Source of the DNA: Siphonodentalium dalli
Lineage: Eukaryota > Mollusca > Scaphopoda > Gadilida > Siphonodentaliidae
Length of the DNA: 64,000 bases
NCBI GenBank assembly: GCA_032622095.1
Contig: CP136062.1
Span: 139,892,351 to 139,956,350 of the forward strand
Reading direction: 5' to 3'
The position numbers and the translations under genes were made by a program. The notes under the pieces were generated by a model, which saw nothing but the letters and a program-made list of their open reading frames with translations, was not told the DNA's origin and searched no databases. Positions 33,558 to 45,900 of the stretch are shown here, piece after piece. The first letter of the stretch is position 1, and each line of letters starts with the position of its first letter.

Positions 33558-34540
33558 ACTCTACGTAACCCAGACAAAATTGCGGATGAAGATGGATAAC
33601 TCTAACATCAAGTGGTAATACGGTCAAATTTCACGATACTTTAGTGATAATACGGCCATATTTTGTTGAACAAAATGTTGATAAATAACAAGTTTTGGAA
33701 ATAGTTGACAGCATTATTTTATTGCAATAAATCGATTCTGATAAGTTATAACTAAAGCGTATCTTGAAGAAATGTTGTTGTTGTATCTTGGTGGTATGGG
33801 GACCGTCTGATCGGATTGAGTACCTTTAATTCAAAAGATGTCTTATCCTGGCCTGAGATGACTGGGGGAAAACTTGATCATGTGGATGTCCTTTGTCCCA
33901 GTGAGGCTCATCAATAAATCAAAGATAATTCATTCCGATCTAAATTGACGGAGATAATGGGATGGGCGTATTTTACACTCTAATGGCCATAACTTCAGAA
34001 GAAATGATAGGACAAATTAAACCTGTTGCATGTGGATATTGTTCGCTTCAAGCTACCACATGATCATTCAACCATGACGTACAATTACTGAGATAGAGAG
34101 ATTCAAAGTTGGTAGAAATGCATTGATTGGAATTTGGACGAAACCCATTCCATGTCGATATCCCTCAACCATAGTGGTTAATATGCATACCAAAATCTTT
34201 GAAATCCCACCTGTGATGACCGAGAATCCAAGATACCGGTCATATGACATGCCAAACTTTGTTTGTGGGGGGATAACAAAGAAGGATAACCCCTGTATGG
34301 ATAATGCAAACTGACTTCTGTCGAGAGGCTTCCTTGTGGCTAACCTCAATAAGCCATGTCTGTGATATCTGCGCAGATGAATAGAAAACCAATATTTACA
34401 TGTAATGAAAGTGTCAATGACACTGTAGCTCAACTTGGAAAGGGAATAATTTCATGTGTTTCAGTCAATGGACCAATTAGGAATGCGGAAAGTTGAAATG
34501 TCTAAGTAATACTAGATTATCAACATGAAGAAATATAGAT
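33558..34540. repeat. Degenerate dispersed repeat, related to 49330-49680
   Basis: The 33950-34290 part shares phrases with 49330-49680: GGCCATAACTTCAGAAGA, GACTGAGATA or CTGAGATAGAGAG, CCATTCCATGT, GAGCATACCAAAGAT-like, and CCAAACTTTGTTTGTGGGG. Non-coding; the rest shows nothing. Confidence 0.45.
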
Positions 34541-34870
34541 AAAGTAAAAAAAAATATGGTTGCTGGCAGCTATGTTTTCCAATGAAATTCAAAAACATTT
34601 TGAATAGTGGATCAAAATTAATGTGAAGTTTGGTGATCAGGTGATGATCGGATGAGGGAAGTGGGCTGTAGTGTTGCCTAAGGATTTAGTCATGCAAAGA
34701 GTAAAATCCAAGTCAGCTGCCAGAGGACATGTTTTATGTCCGAATGAGCCCAAAATGATTCGTTCATATCTACATGCCATTATTAACATCAATGACAAAT
34801 TTCATGATGACCCAACCAAAGGTACAACATGTAGGCCGTGCCAAAGGATTTTGTCATGCAAAGAGTACGA
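34541..34870 (+). repeat. CCGAATGACCCCAAAATGACTC family, diverged copy
   Basis: Contains GGATTTAGTCATGCAAAGAG, CCAAAATGATTCGTTC, CTACATGCCATTATTAACATC and CAAATTTCATGATGA, matching the tandem family at 39640-40310. Confidence 0.6.
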
Positions 34871-35540
34871 GAGGCCGATCACGATCGGTAGATGTTTAAC
34901 CCATACCTTGGCGACAGCGATGAGCTATTTTCATATATCCTTACCCCATCCTTTTCATGAGTGCAAAACTTTAAACAATTCACACCTTACTATTAATTCA
35001 CAAGTGAAATCACACTTATTGGGCACCTTGCTCACATTAACACAATGTTAACAGACGTGGCTTTGATTTCAACCTATTAGTGACTCCAACACAGATACAT
35101 GTATGTATTATAGAGTTATAAGTATAATTAAGCTCAATCCATAGTCGGAGAGAAGCACCATAGCTGTTAAATATCAAATAGTTAAGAAATTAGGTAGATA
35201 AACATCATAGCAACTCAATTTATCTATTTATTACATTGGAACATGAGACATTACATATTGTGTGGGTTTTTTTTATTATCATTGCTATTTTTTTGTTTAT
35301 AATATCTTGTGTCAGCTGCATATTAAAAATTCATAGCAACCTATTAATATTTCACCACTAAAAAACAATCAATACCTGATCAACTATAGAAGTGAGGGAT
35401 GTATAGACCTGGATATAAAATATGATTGCTAATGATTGGATATAAATGTTAATTTTCTTGTAAGTTGATCATTAGAAAGATATGTTTGTGAACAGTTTAA
35501 ATATAATTAAAGTTAAGGTTAATATTATCACAACCATTCG
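34871..35540. other. Non-coding AT-rich stretch
   Basis: No supported feature. Confidence 0.4.
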
Positions 35541-37145
35541 ATCGATACCAAAATCTATACAGGTGAAGAATGTGTCATGATTATCACAGATGTGATTATT
35601 TATAGAGTAATCATACAAAAAATATTTAGCTATCACATTGTGTCAACAGGATTGGTGAAGGATGTTAATATATTTAAGCAAATAAACCAAATGACCCTCA
35701 CTATGCAGGTTAGAGGTGTGTTATCATAAACTGTGCCAGAACTATAAACAAAATCAATGGAAATATTTGAGTTATCAAATTGGATAGTAAGGGTTTAATC
35801 TTACCCAAACTAATGAACTGATAAACACAGAGTAGTCAACAAAAAGCATGTCATTGGATTTAGAAACCCATACAATAAGTCAGTCTCAAGAATCCCAGCA
35901 CTGTTAATATTATCCTGTAGCCCAAATGCAATTGAGGGAATTTCAAAATAAGACATATCCTCTAATGATGAATTTCAATTGGTCATTTCTTGAAACACTG
36001 ACTGAACCTGGCTCAAAGTTAAAGTGATAATTTAATATATGTCTATCAGATAATATGAGTCAATCGAATGGGTTAATTTTAATCCCAAATCCATGCAAAT
36101 TAAAAGTGGATCACCATCAACATGTACATAGAATAGGAGAATGATCAAATAAAAAAACATCAGAAGACCATATGATGTGTGCAGAGGGTTAATCATTTTC
36201 AATGACATCATATGATGGAACTAAGGAATGCTGTATTAATTATTTTCTAAGTTATAACAACAGTGTCTCTGCAAACAATAATGCCATGAACTGCATGGTT
36301 TCAACAGAGAACAGAACTGGAATAAAGAGTCTAACATCAATCAAAGTTTGACAGATGTTTATATTAAGTCTGCAGCCACCAGTGGAACTATCAGGTCACT
36401 GTGTCCAAAGCAATAAATTATCTCCTTTCAATAACACAGGTGTGTGTTGTGTCTTGTTCTATTCAAATTTAATAGTGCATGGAAAAGATGTATGAATTAT
36501 AAAGGGCCATAACTCTGTTAATATATACCAGATCAAACCCATATTCGCACTTGATCTGTATTTAGCGGTCAGAAATTCATATACCAAAATTGGTGTCGAT
36601 CAGATGAAAAATGTTTGAGTCATCCTGGCTTGGATGAATTCTATTTAAAAACAAGAGTGGAAAGGGTTAACTAAACAATACCAAAATCCATACAGATGAA
36701 GAACGTGCTAAGAAAGACCTAGGTAAGAAATATGAGGCAGATCAGAAGAAAATTGTTTGACTTCGATACATCGGATAGCATTTGTGAGCAGGGTTAATTA
36801 TTTTCTAAACCGATCAACCAATCGATACCAAAAACTATACAGGTGAGCCATGTGTCATCATAAACCTGCATATAAAATATGAACACAATGAGTAAAAAAA
36901 TACATGAGTTATGGCATCAGATAGAATATGACCAGGTATGGATGGAAAGTGTTAATCATTTCTAAACCGATCAACCGATCGATACCAAAAACTATACAGG
37001 TGAGGGGTGTGTCACCATAAACATGCACATAAAATTTGAACATGATCCGATAACAAGACAGTCAATGACTGTGGAGACGCTCACCTACTGTAAAGACTGA
37101 GAAGAAAGGGACTTTGAAGACTAACACAGTCAGTACTTGTCAAAA
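35541..37145. repeat. Degenerate tandem family with CGATACCAAAAACTATACAGG
   Basis: The block GATCAACC-GATCGATACCAAAAMYTATACAGGTGA followed by GTGTCAYCATAAAC and CATAAAATTTGAACA occurs near 35545, 36690, 36820 and 36970. The last copy ends with ACAAGACAGTCAATGACTGT and GTCAGTACTTGT, which recur at 40913-41010. Non-coding. Confidence 0.55.
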
Positions 37146-38149
37146 TAAGTTAAGACAAGTAGTTCTAAACATGGACATATACATGTAGCTCGGGATTTGC
37201 TGATGAGCCGGGCTCTTCACCTTGAAATTTCAAAGTGCACACTACTGTCAAATCTCCAACCCCCTTTTAAACAAGATAATCTTAACCATTCCATAGTCCT
37301 AAGTTCACAAAATTAATTTTGCACACCCCTCTTATGTTGAAATTTTATAACTGGAATGGGTGCTTCAAGCTCTCAAACTTTTGGGAATTTCCAGCCTGAC
37401 ATCTCCCATAAAGTCAAAATTTGTGCCCCATTACAACAGATTAACATGAAGTCGGCAAATATGGACTGTTGGTTTAAAAACATACTAGTTGGAAATAAAA
37501 ATCAAATTATGAGAACTATTCATATAGTGAGTCTAAGTGTGGTTTAAGGATGTCTTATTTTTGGTGTGAAAATCTAATCTACAACTAATGTTGTATCAGA
37601 AATGAAATTTTCAAGAGGAATCTATATATTATTATAACAGTAGCATACAACATAGATACAGGTAGTGTGGGTGGGGGAGCTATAACTTTTACCTCTGCCC
37701 CTAGTTGAACAAACATGAATCCCCATGTATGAGATCTATTCATCTAGTAATTTTAAACAGTGGCTTTTAAGAGTTGAAGTTAATTGATTTTCCAAAAAAT
37801 TACCCCATTTGAACAGATCTGAACATGCCGCCCAAGGACCCTGCATACCAAATATAAGCTAAATAGACTTGAAGGTTCTTGAGAAGTAATAGTTGTTAGA
37901 ATTACTATGGAGGGAGAAAGTTACGGCCCTGGCATCCCTCCCATTTGAACGTGAGTCGCCTACAGGTAAGGATTTCATATGGATTGTTGACGGATTGGAT
38001 GGACAGACCAATGGATGGAAGGACTCTCTGACAGACCGACAGTTTAAATCCAACAACAGCAATATACATGTACCTCGATTGTTTGTTCATAATTAGGTAT
38101 AATGAGTTCACATAGATAAGTGGTTGTTAAGAAAATATTGGAACAGCCA
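37146..38149. other. Non-coding stretch with fragments of the GAACAAATCTGAA family
   Basis: Around 37800-38045 it has CATTTGAACAGATCTGAACA, ACCAAATATAAGCTAAAT, GGAGGGAGAAAGTTACGGCC and GGACAGACCAATGGATGG, a diverged copy of the family at 38870, 41220 and 43495. Small open frames are not supported as genes. Confidence 0.45.
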
Positions 38150-38580
38150 AGCCTGAATTCAGTGTGTCTGAAGTCCCCAAAGAGTGAAACTAGTGATGCT
38201 ATTCTGATAGGTGGGATAGCATCACCAAATTCACAATCTGGGAACCTAATTTTACTTAATCCCCAACTGCTATGGGAGACCTAGGGACAGATAGAAATTC
38301 TCCAGCTGAAGTTGGCGATGTATGCACACCCATTGGGCACCTCAATTATGCATTTTATCTTCTGCAAATTAGGGGATATAGAATCTGAACAGAAGGAAAA
38401 AAAGCAGCTAAAAATGTTAATTTGAGACTCTAGATACTTCCCAGAAGATGAGGCCTAAGCAGAATGAGGTCCTCAGAGGGTGTATTTGGTGATGCTAGCC
38501 TGCTGTGTGGAGCAACATAATTAAATTAACCCTCTGGGAACCTCATTCTACAAATGCCCAACACTCTTAATTCAAGCTTG
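38150..38580. repeat. Dimeric inverted-repeat family (GAGGTCCCCAGAGGG family), copy 3
   Basis: Two diverged inverted dimers: about 38150-38250 and about 38455-38575. The latter has GAATGAGGTCCTCAGAGGGT and its complement CCCTCTGGGAACCTCATTCT around GATGCTAGCC. Same family as 415-775. Confidence 0.6.
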
Positions 38581-38869
38581 GAGAAAATGAAATTAATCTG
38601 ATTTTAATGACCACTGAGTGATAATGTAAACAACAAGGGTGCTTCATTGATAACACCATTAATCTCATTTAAATTATGAATGACATGAATTACACTCTCT
38701 GGGGATAGAGAGCACTATAGCATAGCAGTTGTTATCTTGTTTTATAAACATGTGTCCATCAGAGCACATGCGTGGCTTGCTGTAGTGAGAATACAAGGAT
38801 ATTAAAGTAATTTACTGAACATTTCTGTACATCTGTCTGTTCCTGCTTTCTCCCAAACCCCTGATTTCA
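38581..38869. other. Non-coding stretch
   Basis: Nothing recognised. Confidence 0.4.
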
Positions 38870-39500
38870 ACCAAATATAGTGGAGTGACTAGAGTGACTA
38901 GAGGTACCTCCCCTTTCCTCCCAAAGATGTAATGTCATAGGTTCTTCAAAATTTTAATGAGTTTTTTTTTATTTAATTTAAAATAAAATATTTTATCTAA
39001 TAAAAAAAAAATATTTATTAAAAATAAAATATATATATACATAATTTTTTTGGGTTAAATTGAGCAATAAGTTAAATCGACAAAAGAAAAAAAAATATTC
39101 AGATTTATGTCCATAGCCCCACCCACATTTGACCCAGTGACCTCATTTGAACAAATCTGAACCACAGTCACCCAAGGTACCCTCATACCAAATATGAACC
39201 CAATCGGCCCGACAACTTCAGAAAAGAAGTCGTTTTAAGAATTACTATGTGGAAAATTAGTTATGGTCCTGACATCAAAACTATTTGACTCGGTGACCTC
39301 ATTTGAACAAATCTGAATGAGAGTCACCTAGGGAACATCCACACCAAATATGAACCAATTTGGTATGATGGTTTCAGAGGAGAAGATGTTTAAAAAAAAA
39401 ATTGACGGACGGACAGATGGACGGACGGACGGACGACGGACGAGGAGTGATGACTATAGCTCCACCGGAGACTTCGTCTCAGGTGAGCTAAAAACTACTC
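38870..39500 (+). repeat. GAACAAATCTGAA tandem family ending in a GGAC run, array 1
   Basis: Units contain GGTGACCTCATTTGAACAAA, TCACCTAGGGAAC, ACCAAATATGAACC and GAAGAAGTYGTTTTAAGAAT. The array ends at 39400-39430 with GGACGGACGGACGG, then GAGGAGTGATGACTATAGCT, CCGGAGACTTCGTCTCAGG and TGAGCTAAAAA. The same end structure occurs at 44020-44098, so this is the 3' part of a dispersed element. Confidence 0.75.
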
Positions 39501-39640
39501 AAGTAATCGAATCGGATAGCAAGTGTCTACGGACAGACGGACGGACAGACGGACGGACAGACAGACGGACGGACGAACGACGGATGGTTGATCCGGACGT
39601 CGGCATTATGTGTACCATACATGGTATGGGTACACATAAA
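39500..39640 (+). repeat. GGAC/GACA simple-sequence tract
   Basis: Runs of GGACGGACAGACGGACGG at 39530-39580; the frames through it are artefacts. Confidence 0.7.
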
Positions 39641-40310
39641 AATCCAAGATGGCTCCTGGCGGCAATGTTTTTTGGCCGAATTACCCCAAAATGACTCGTT
39701 CCCATCTACATGTCAATATTAACATCCATGACAAATTTCATGATGATCAGACAAACAGTACAGCCTGCAGCCCGTACTAATGGATTGAATTTTGAAATCA
39801 ATTATGGCTGCTGGCGGCCATGTTTTGTGACAACAGGATTTAGTCATGCAAATAGTAAAATCCAAGATGGCTGCTGGTGGCCATGTTTTTGGCCGAATGA
39901 GCTCAAAATGACTCGTTCCCATCTACATGTCATTGTTAACATCCATGACAAATTTATGATGATCCATCCAAAGGTACGACCTGTAGCCCGTGCCAAAGGA
40001 TTTAGTTATGCAAAGAGTAAAATCCAAGATGGCTGCCAGCGGCCATCTTTTATGGCCGAATGACCCCAAAATGACTCGTTCCCATCTACATGTCAATATT
40101 AACATCCATGACAATTTTCATGATGATCAGACAAACAGTACGACCTGTAGCCCGTGCTAATGGATTGAATTTTGAAATCCAAGATGGCCACTGGCGACCA
40201 TGTTTTTTTCCCCGAATGCCCCAAGATGACTCGTTTCCCATCTAAATGTCAATGTCAACATCTATGACAAATTTCATAATGATCCGAACAAAGGTTCGAC
40301 CTGTAGCCTG
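39641..40310 (+). repeat. Tandem family CCGAATGACCCCAAAATGACTC (about 3-4 units)
   Basis: Units of roughly 190-240 bp each contain AAATCCAAGATGGCYRCTGG, GCGGCCATGTTTTTTGGCCG, GACTCGTTCCCATCTACATG, TCAATATTAACATCCATGAC and AAATTTCATGATGATC. Reverse or partial copies lie at 19690-19790, 24770-24880 and 34541-34870. Followed by a CACACA/CTCTC simple tract at 40325-40365. Confidence 0.8.
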
Positions 40311-40365
40311 CATTATTGATGCCTCACACACACCCTCTCTCTCACACACACACCCTCACACACTC

Positions 40366-41219
40366 AGACGACTGATACCAAGCCATGGCAATAGCTCAAA
40401 CTTTACAAAGTAAAGTTGAGCTAACAAAGAAGGATAACTGTAGAACTGAAAACATGAAAAATTCATTGGGACTTCTTTTGAACGCAGTCCTAATTACAAA
40501 CTACATACCATACATATATTTCTTTGAGATCCGACAAAACATGGCTGAAATATTTGCCTGGACAGATGCATGGATGCAAGTATTGATTCATGTTATCCAG
40601 TATACCCATGCACCAATCTTCGAATAATATATATCCCTTGCAACAATATACAAGATTTCCACAAATATATGCATATATAACCATTAGGGTGGACAGAGTT
40701 TTGACATAAAGGTAAGTCCAGAGAAAATTAAATGTGTAGTTGGGGTCACATGTCAATAAAAGGCTGCTAGGCCAGGTCCCCCAAATTATTTGATCGATGT
40801 ATTTTTTTTAGAAATGAAACATTTTATTCTGGTCAATTTCTGGGAACAATCATTGAATCAAACTGCTTCCAATTGTCTATGTTGTTAGCATATTTGATTA
40901 GACACCAGAATAAACAAGACAGTCAATGACTGTTGAGACTCATCTGACTGTAAGACTGAGAAAACGGGGACTCTGAAGACTACAAGTCAGTACTTGTAAC
41001 AATCACTTAAAACAAGTAATTATAAACAGGGACATAGCCCCAGAGCAACGAGATAAATCCTAAAAAAAAATTCAATTAGCAAAAATTATAATTTAAAAAA
41101 ATATATTTATTTAAATTTAAAATGTTTTTTTCTTCTATTTTTATATATATATATATTTTTATATATATATATATTTTTTAAATCATTATGGTTGAATGTT
41201 CAAAATTCTTCAGTCCTAG
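40366..41219. other. Non-coding stretch with a diverged repeat and AT runs
   Basis: 40913-41010 repeats the AGTCAATGACTGT/GTCAGTACTTGT block of 37050-37140. 41090-41180 is an A/T-rich simple-sequence tract. No gene. Confidence 0.45.
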
Positions 41220-41880
41220 ACCTTCGGTAATCAACGGTCTTGAAAAGAAGTTGTTTTAAGAATTAGTATCACAGGAAAGAGTTATGTCTCTGGCTCTGGT
41301 GACCCCATTTGAACAAAAACTGAATCCCAGTCACCTAGGTACTATCCCCACCAAATATGACCTCATTCAGTCTTCCGGTTCTGGAGAAGATGTTTTAACC
41401 CGTTCATGAGGGAGCTGCTCTGGTGCAGCATTAAAGACCATATGCCAGTACATTATCTGTATATATGTGAGTCTCTCATAGGGAGACTCACATACATAAG
41501 AGAATGCATTGGCACAGGGTTTTCAAAATTTCAGGAAGCTCCAGTGATGGAAGGTTTAACAGTTACCATGGAGGGACACAGTTACGACCCTAGCGCAGTG
41601 GCGCTGGTCCGATTTGACAAAGTTATCCCATTTGAACAAATCTGAATTACAGTCACCTAGGGAACCTCAATACCAAATATAAGCTAAATAAGACCAATGG
41701 TTCTTTAGAAGAATTAAAACATATGGAGGAAAAGAGTTATGGCCCTGGCTTTGCACCTATTTAACCTGGTGACCTCAATTGCAAAATAAATCTGAATGTG
41801 AATCACCTAGGAAACATCCACAACAAATATCAACCCATTCGGTCTTATGGATTTGGAGATAACAATTGTTGACAAATGGG
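41220..41880 (+). repeat. GAACAAATCTGAA tandem family, array 2
   Basis: Diverged units with CCATTTGAACAAAAACTGAA, TCACCTAGGTACTATCC and GAGTTATGGCCCTGGCTTTG. It is interrupted by the MITE at 41395-41559. Confidence 0.65.
41395..41559. mobile_element. TTAA-site foldback MITE (TTAACCCTTC family), short variant
   Basis: Starts TTAACCCGTTCATGAGGGAG, ends AGTGATGGAAGGTTTAA, with TTAA at both borders. The hairpin is TGTGAGTCTCTC / GGGAGACTCACA. It sits within a unit of the surrounding tandem family, so it is the younger insertion. Confidence 0.8.
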
Positions 41881-42029
41881 CAGACGGATGCAAACAGATG
41901 GCCGGACAATTTGAATCAAGTATACCCCCATTTTTCTTTGTAAAATCAGATAACGAGTTCAGCTGGTCAACAGAATAATACTGGAAGAGCACATTGTATT
42001 TGATTTTAATTACCTTGATGACAACACAT

Positions 42030-43109
42030 TAGAGATGGGCGGTATTGAAATTTCAAGCTCGGTGTCAGTATCGGTAAATTTTCGTCGATTTACCGCGGTA
42101 TCGGTACGGTAATAGGTATTGCTATTAAATGACAAAACCAGAGCAGAGATTCCCGGTAAATTGCGGTAATTCAAGTTTTAACTTAACAATGTACATGTAT
42201 ATATGCCCACTGATTTAATACATTCGTGACAACAGCTAAATGAGGCAACACAATGATCAACACAATTATTCAATTAAGTGATATTCACACATCTCTTTGA
42301 TGATTTACATGCACGCTGTCGCACCGCTTTTGAAAAGAATAAGAGATTACATCATTGCATGGATACAATATCTATACATGTAAGTGTCAATTTCGTCACA
42401 TTTTCGCGATTGAATATAATTGTGAGTAGTAATTAGTGATCACAATTAACAAATCCCTATCAATAGTCGCAACGCGAAATAAATCTTAGAATTTAATCAA
42501 TTGATGGATCTGTTCTATTTTTAGAAAGTGAAAGTAGATTCTGATTCACTGAAGAAATGAATTCGGACCTTATTTCTGTTTATGCTGCTTGCATTGTCGG
42601 CGTCTTTGAAGTCGCCAAAGCCACGTGCTATACGTACTGCCACCGCCTGAGTATTACATAGTGACAGTCAGTGTGGCATTGACATTACAATCATGATGTA
42701 GCAATACGTTACAGCACTGCTTCTTTGATACACTGTGTAGTGTGTATCTATTCAACTGCATTGATTGTTAGACCCGTAACTAGGTCAGCCATCTGAGTGT
42801 GTATTCCTTTTGCTCGCTTACAAGGCCTGTCAAACTGATAACAGGTCACAGTCGGCTGAGTTCTTATCAAGTGGATGCTTATTACCAGTCGGGTTCTTTG
42901 CGATGGTCTGATGGATGTGTATAATTAAAGTACCGAATCAAAACTGTATACTGAGAAACTTTACTCAATACGAAGACACACAAGTTGGCAACACATGGAT
43001 AATTTCAATACCGTAAAATTCGGTATATTTAGTTTTGATTTGGTACGGTAAATCGGTATTACGCTGATACCGATACTGTACGGTAAATACCGAGTACCGC
43101 CCATCTCTA
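42030..43109. mobile_element. hAT-like non-autonomous element
   Basis: Left end TAGAGATGGGCGGTATTGAA, right end the complement-like GAGTACCGCCCATCTCTA. Flanks CAACACAT (42022-42029) and CAACATCT (43110-43117) agree at 6 of 8 positions, consistent with an aged 8-bp duplication. Subterminal regions hold many CGGTA/TACCG repeats in both orientations. TAGAGATG ends plus an 8-bp target are typical of hAT. No transposase frame. Confidence 0.8.
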
Positions 43110-43494
43110 CAACATCTCTACATATACCCCAAATGCTATGTGGTGGTTGTTTATCCCAGTGTGTCAGATAAGATCTCAAATATCAATTGATGAAATGAAC
43201 AGTATTAACTCTAGTTGGCTGCACATCATTCAGGTTGAATTTGGATGGAGCTGGGTTTAGAGGCTGGCCGCGGGAGTGGGCTGTTTATTAGGTCGGGTGG
43301 GGGTCTGGTTCTGGTGGTTGTGCAAGTTTGAAGGAAAACGAAAGTTTTAATGAGTTTCAGTGATTTATTTAAAGAGAAGTTTGTTAAGACCCCTACCTCA
43401 GCCCCCTTTTGACAGGTCCCTTCACCCTTCACACCAAATTAATTTTTTTTAAATATGTAATTTAAAAAAAAATATATTTTTCATTTATTTTTTT
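43110..43494. other. Non-coding stretch
   Basis: No gene recognised; A/T runs at 43440-43495. Confidence 0.4.
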
Positions 43495-44098
43495 ATTAGC
43501 TGGTGACCCCATTGAACAAATCTGAATGTGAGTCACCTAGGGCACAACCACACCAAATATGAACCCATTTGGTCTTATGGTTCTGGAGAAGAAGTTATTT
43601 CAAGAATTACTATGGAGGGGAAGAGTTATGGCCCTCGAATCACAACTATTTGTCCCGGTGACCTCATCCCAACTATGAACCAATTCGGTCTTATTGTTCT
43701 GGAGAAGAAGTTGTTTTAAGAATTACTACGGCGAGAAAGAGTTATGGCCCTGGCTTTGGAACTATTTGACCTGGTGACCTCATTTGAACAAATCTGAAAT
43801 TCTGAATGTGGGTCATCTTGGGAACATCCACATCAAATATGAACCCATTCGCTCTTATGGTTCTGGAGAAGAAGTTGTTTTAAGAATTACTATGGCGGGA
43901 AAGAGTTATGGCCCTGACTTTGGAACTATTTGACCTGGTGACCTCATTTTAACAAATCTGAACATCAACACCACATATGAACCCATTCGGTCTTACGGTT
44001 CTTGAGAAGAAGAGGATTGTTGACGATGGATGGATGGATGGACAGACGAGGAGTGATGATATAGTTCCACCGAAGACTGTGTCTCAGGTGAGCTAAAA
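43495..44098 (+). repeat. GAACAAATCTGAA tandem family ending in a GGAT run, array 3
   Basis: Four units of roughly 130-165 bp (starts near 43500, 43655, 43775 and 43935). Each has GGTGACCYCATTTGAACAAA, CCAAATATGAACCCATTCGG, TTCTGGAGAAGAAGTTGTTT and GAGTTATGGCCCTGGCTTTG. It ends with GGATGGATGGATGGACAGAC, GAGGAGTGATGATATAG, ACTGTGTCTCAGGTGAGC and TAAAAA. Confidence 0.8.
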
Positions 44099-45469
44099 AG
44101 AGGCGGTGTTTTGGGGAGTTGGCTTTTTTTAAGGACAAAGAACTTGAAGAAGTCAAAATTTCTGGCCACGAAAAATATTTCTGATACAAACAAAATATTA
44201 TTCCTTGATGGCGGAAAAGGGGCATAACTCTTTCAGAAATGGTCAGACCAGACCAATATTTGACTTGATGGTGACTTTCTCATATAAAGTCCACATACCA
44301 AGTTTCATAAAATTTTATCAAATACTATTCAAGTTATCATCAGGACCAAGCTTTAAATAATTTTTATTTGACTGTCTGACATTTTGTCAGGCCCCAAACA
44401 GACGTGGTCTGACATTTCAAAATGAGGCCTGACATGTCTTTTTTATCACCCGAAATAATGCCAAGTGAAACTAATAATGATGTTTACGTATTATCCCCCA
44501 ATTTTGTTCCTCTTCTCAATTGTCATTCTTTTACTATAAATAATGCAAATCTGCTGGCCCTGGCCACATCAGACAGTCACATGCTTGCCAATTTCATGCA
44601 CAAATTTAAGTTTTAGAAATCTTCAATTGCTCTGATCCTGGCATTGTTACTGTATAGTACCATGTAAGGGTAGGTCCATCATTACGAACATATGAATGTA
44701 TTGAACGCAGGACAGTAGTATGTTATAAATCGACCGGGAGGAAAAACTCGTTCCATAAATTTTCCAATTCAAATATTTTGTAGACATCCAAGTTCTAATA
44801 ATCATATATCTGAAAACCCCAGACAGAATAAATTTCATTTAACAGCACACTATATAATTTTTTTTGCAAAATATCACATTAACAGTGATAATTTCCTTAA
44901 AAATATGTCAATATATCAACCTGACATTATATGTCAGAGAGTTTCAAAGCAGAGCCTGATAACCCAGGGGTAACCTATAAAAATTTGAATTTGCCATCTT
45001 ACAATTGTCCGTGTCAGACCACTTATTTTGAGCCTTGATCAGGACAACAAAATAATCAGCAATTTCAAAGTCAAATAGGCCAACTCCCGTCAGAAATGTT
45101 TGGATTGAACTTAAATTCGAACCGTACCTGTATTTTCATGTAATTAATCCACATACTAAATTTGCCAGCTGTCGGATAATCATTACTTAAAAATTTTAAG
45201 TAAAAAAGGGGAATAACTCCGCCAAAAATGGATCCAAGTTCAAACTTGATCGGGACTTTCTTATATGAAGGCCACATACCAAGTTTCATCAAATTCTGTC
45301 AAATGGTATTCAAGTTATCATCTGGACAACAAACATTTAGGACGGACAGACGGACGGATACACGGACGAACGAATATCGCTCATTTCTATAGTCCCTCAA
45401 ATTGTTTTTCTGGGGCCAAAAAGTAGGGTCGGTAGGTAGGCTTAAAATTTCATTTTGAAAAATAATTTT
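44099..45469. other. Non-coding stretch with two diverged AAGTTTCATMAAATTYTRTCAAAT blocks
   Basis: Blocks at about 44210-44345 and 45205-45370 share GGGGCATAACTC or GGGGAATAACTC, GACTTTCT.ATATRAAG, CACATACCAAGTTTCAT and TCAAGTTATCAT, followed in the second by GGACGGACAGACGGACGG. Non-coding repeat; no gene. Confidence 0.45.
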
Positions 45470-45900
45470 TTATTAGAGGCCCACTTAATTTTTGAACCCC
45501 CAGATCACATTATATACCATTTGAAAGAGGAAGCTCCAAAACATTGTATTATCAACTTATCCCGTGTAATAAACTGTGAACATGTTGTTTTTGTTGAGGT
45601 ACGACATGTTTTCAGTGCTTAATTTTCATCAGGAATGTATTGCAAAGTCTATTATGAAAAGGGAATAACTTGATATCTTAGTTTGACTTCTGTTGCATTC
45701 TGGGAGAGAGACGGGGGAAATGTTGCTATGATTTCAGCTATTTTATAATACTCTATGGGCACTTTCTGAGACACAGACGTTCCAAATGGTGATGAATTAT
45801 AGTATTTTAATCATTCTTTATGTCATAGATTGTTATTAAAACCGCATATCAATGTTTTCATTGCTTTTTGTACAAAACTAAATGCTTGACAAAGAAATTT
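45470..45900 (-). mobile_element. TTAAAGGCCC MITE family, reverse copy
   Basis: Reverse relative to 31296-31690: GAGGCCCACTTAATTTTTGA at one end, then ATACCATTTGAAAGAGG, AAAGGGAATAACTTGATATC, TGTTGCATTCTGGGAG and CCAAATGGTGATGAATTATA. Borders are blurred. Confidence 0.65.

Noticed and set aside
39350-39705. Open frames on both strands through GGAC repeats
   Set aside because: Simple-sequence translation (runs of Asp-Gly-Arg-Thr); no protein evidence.
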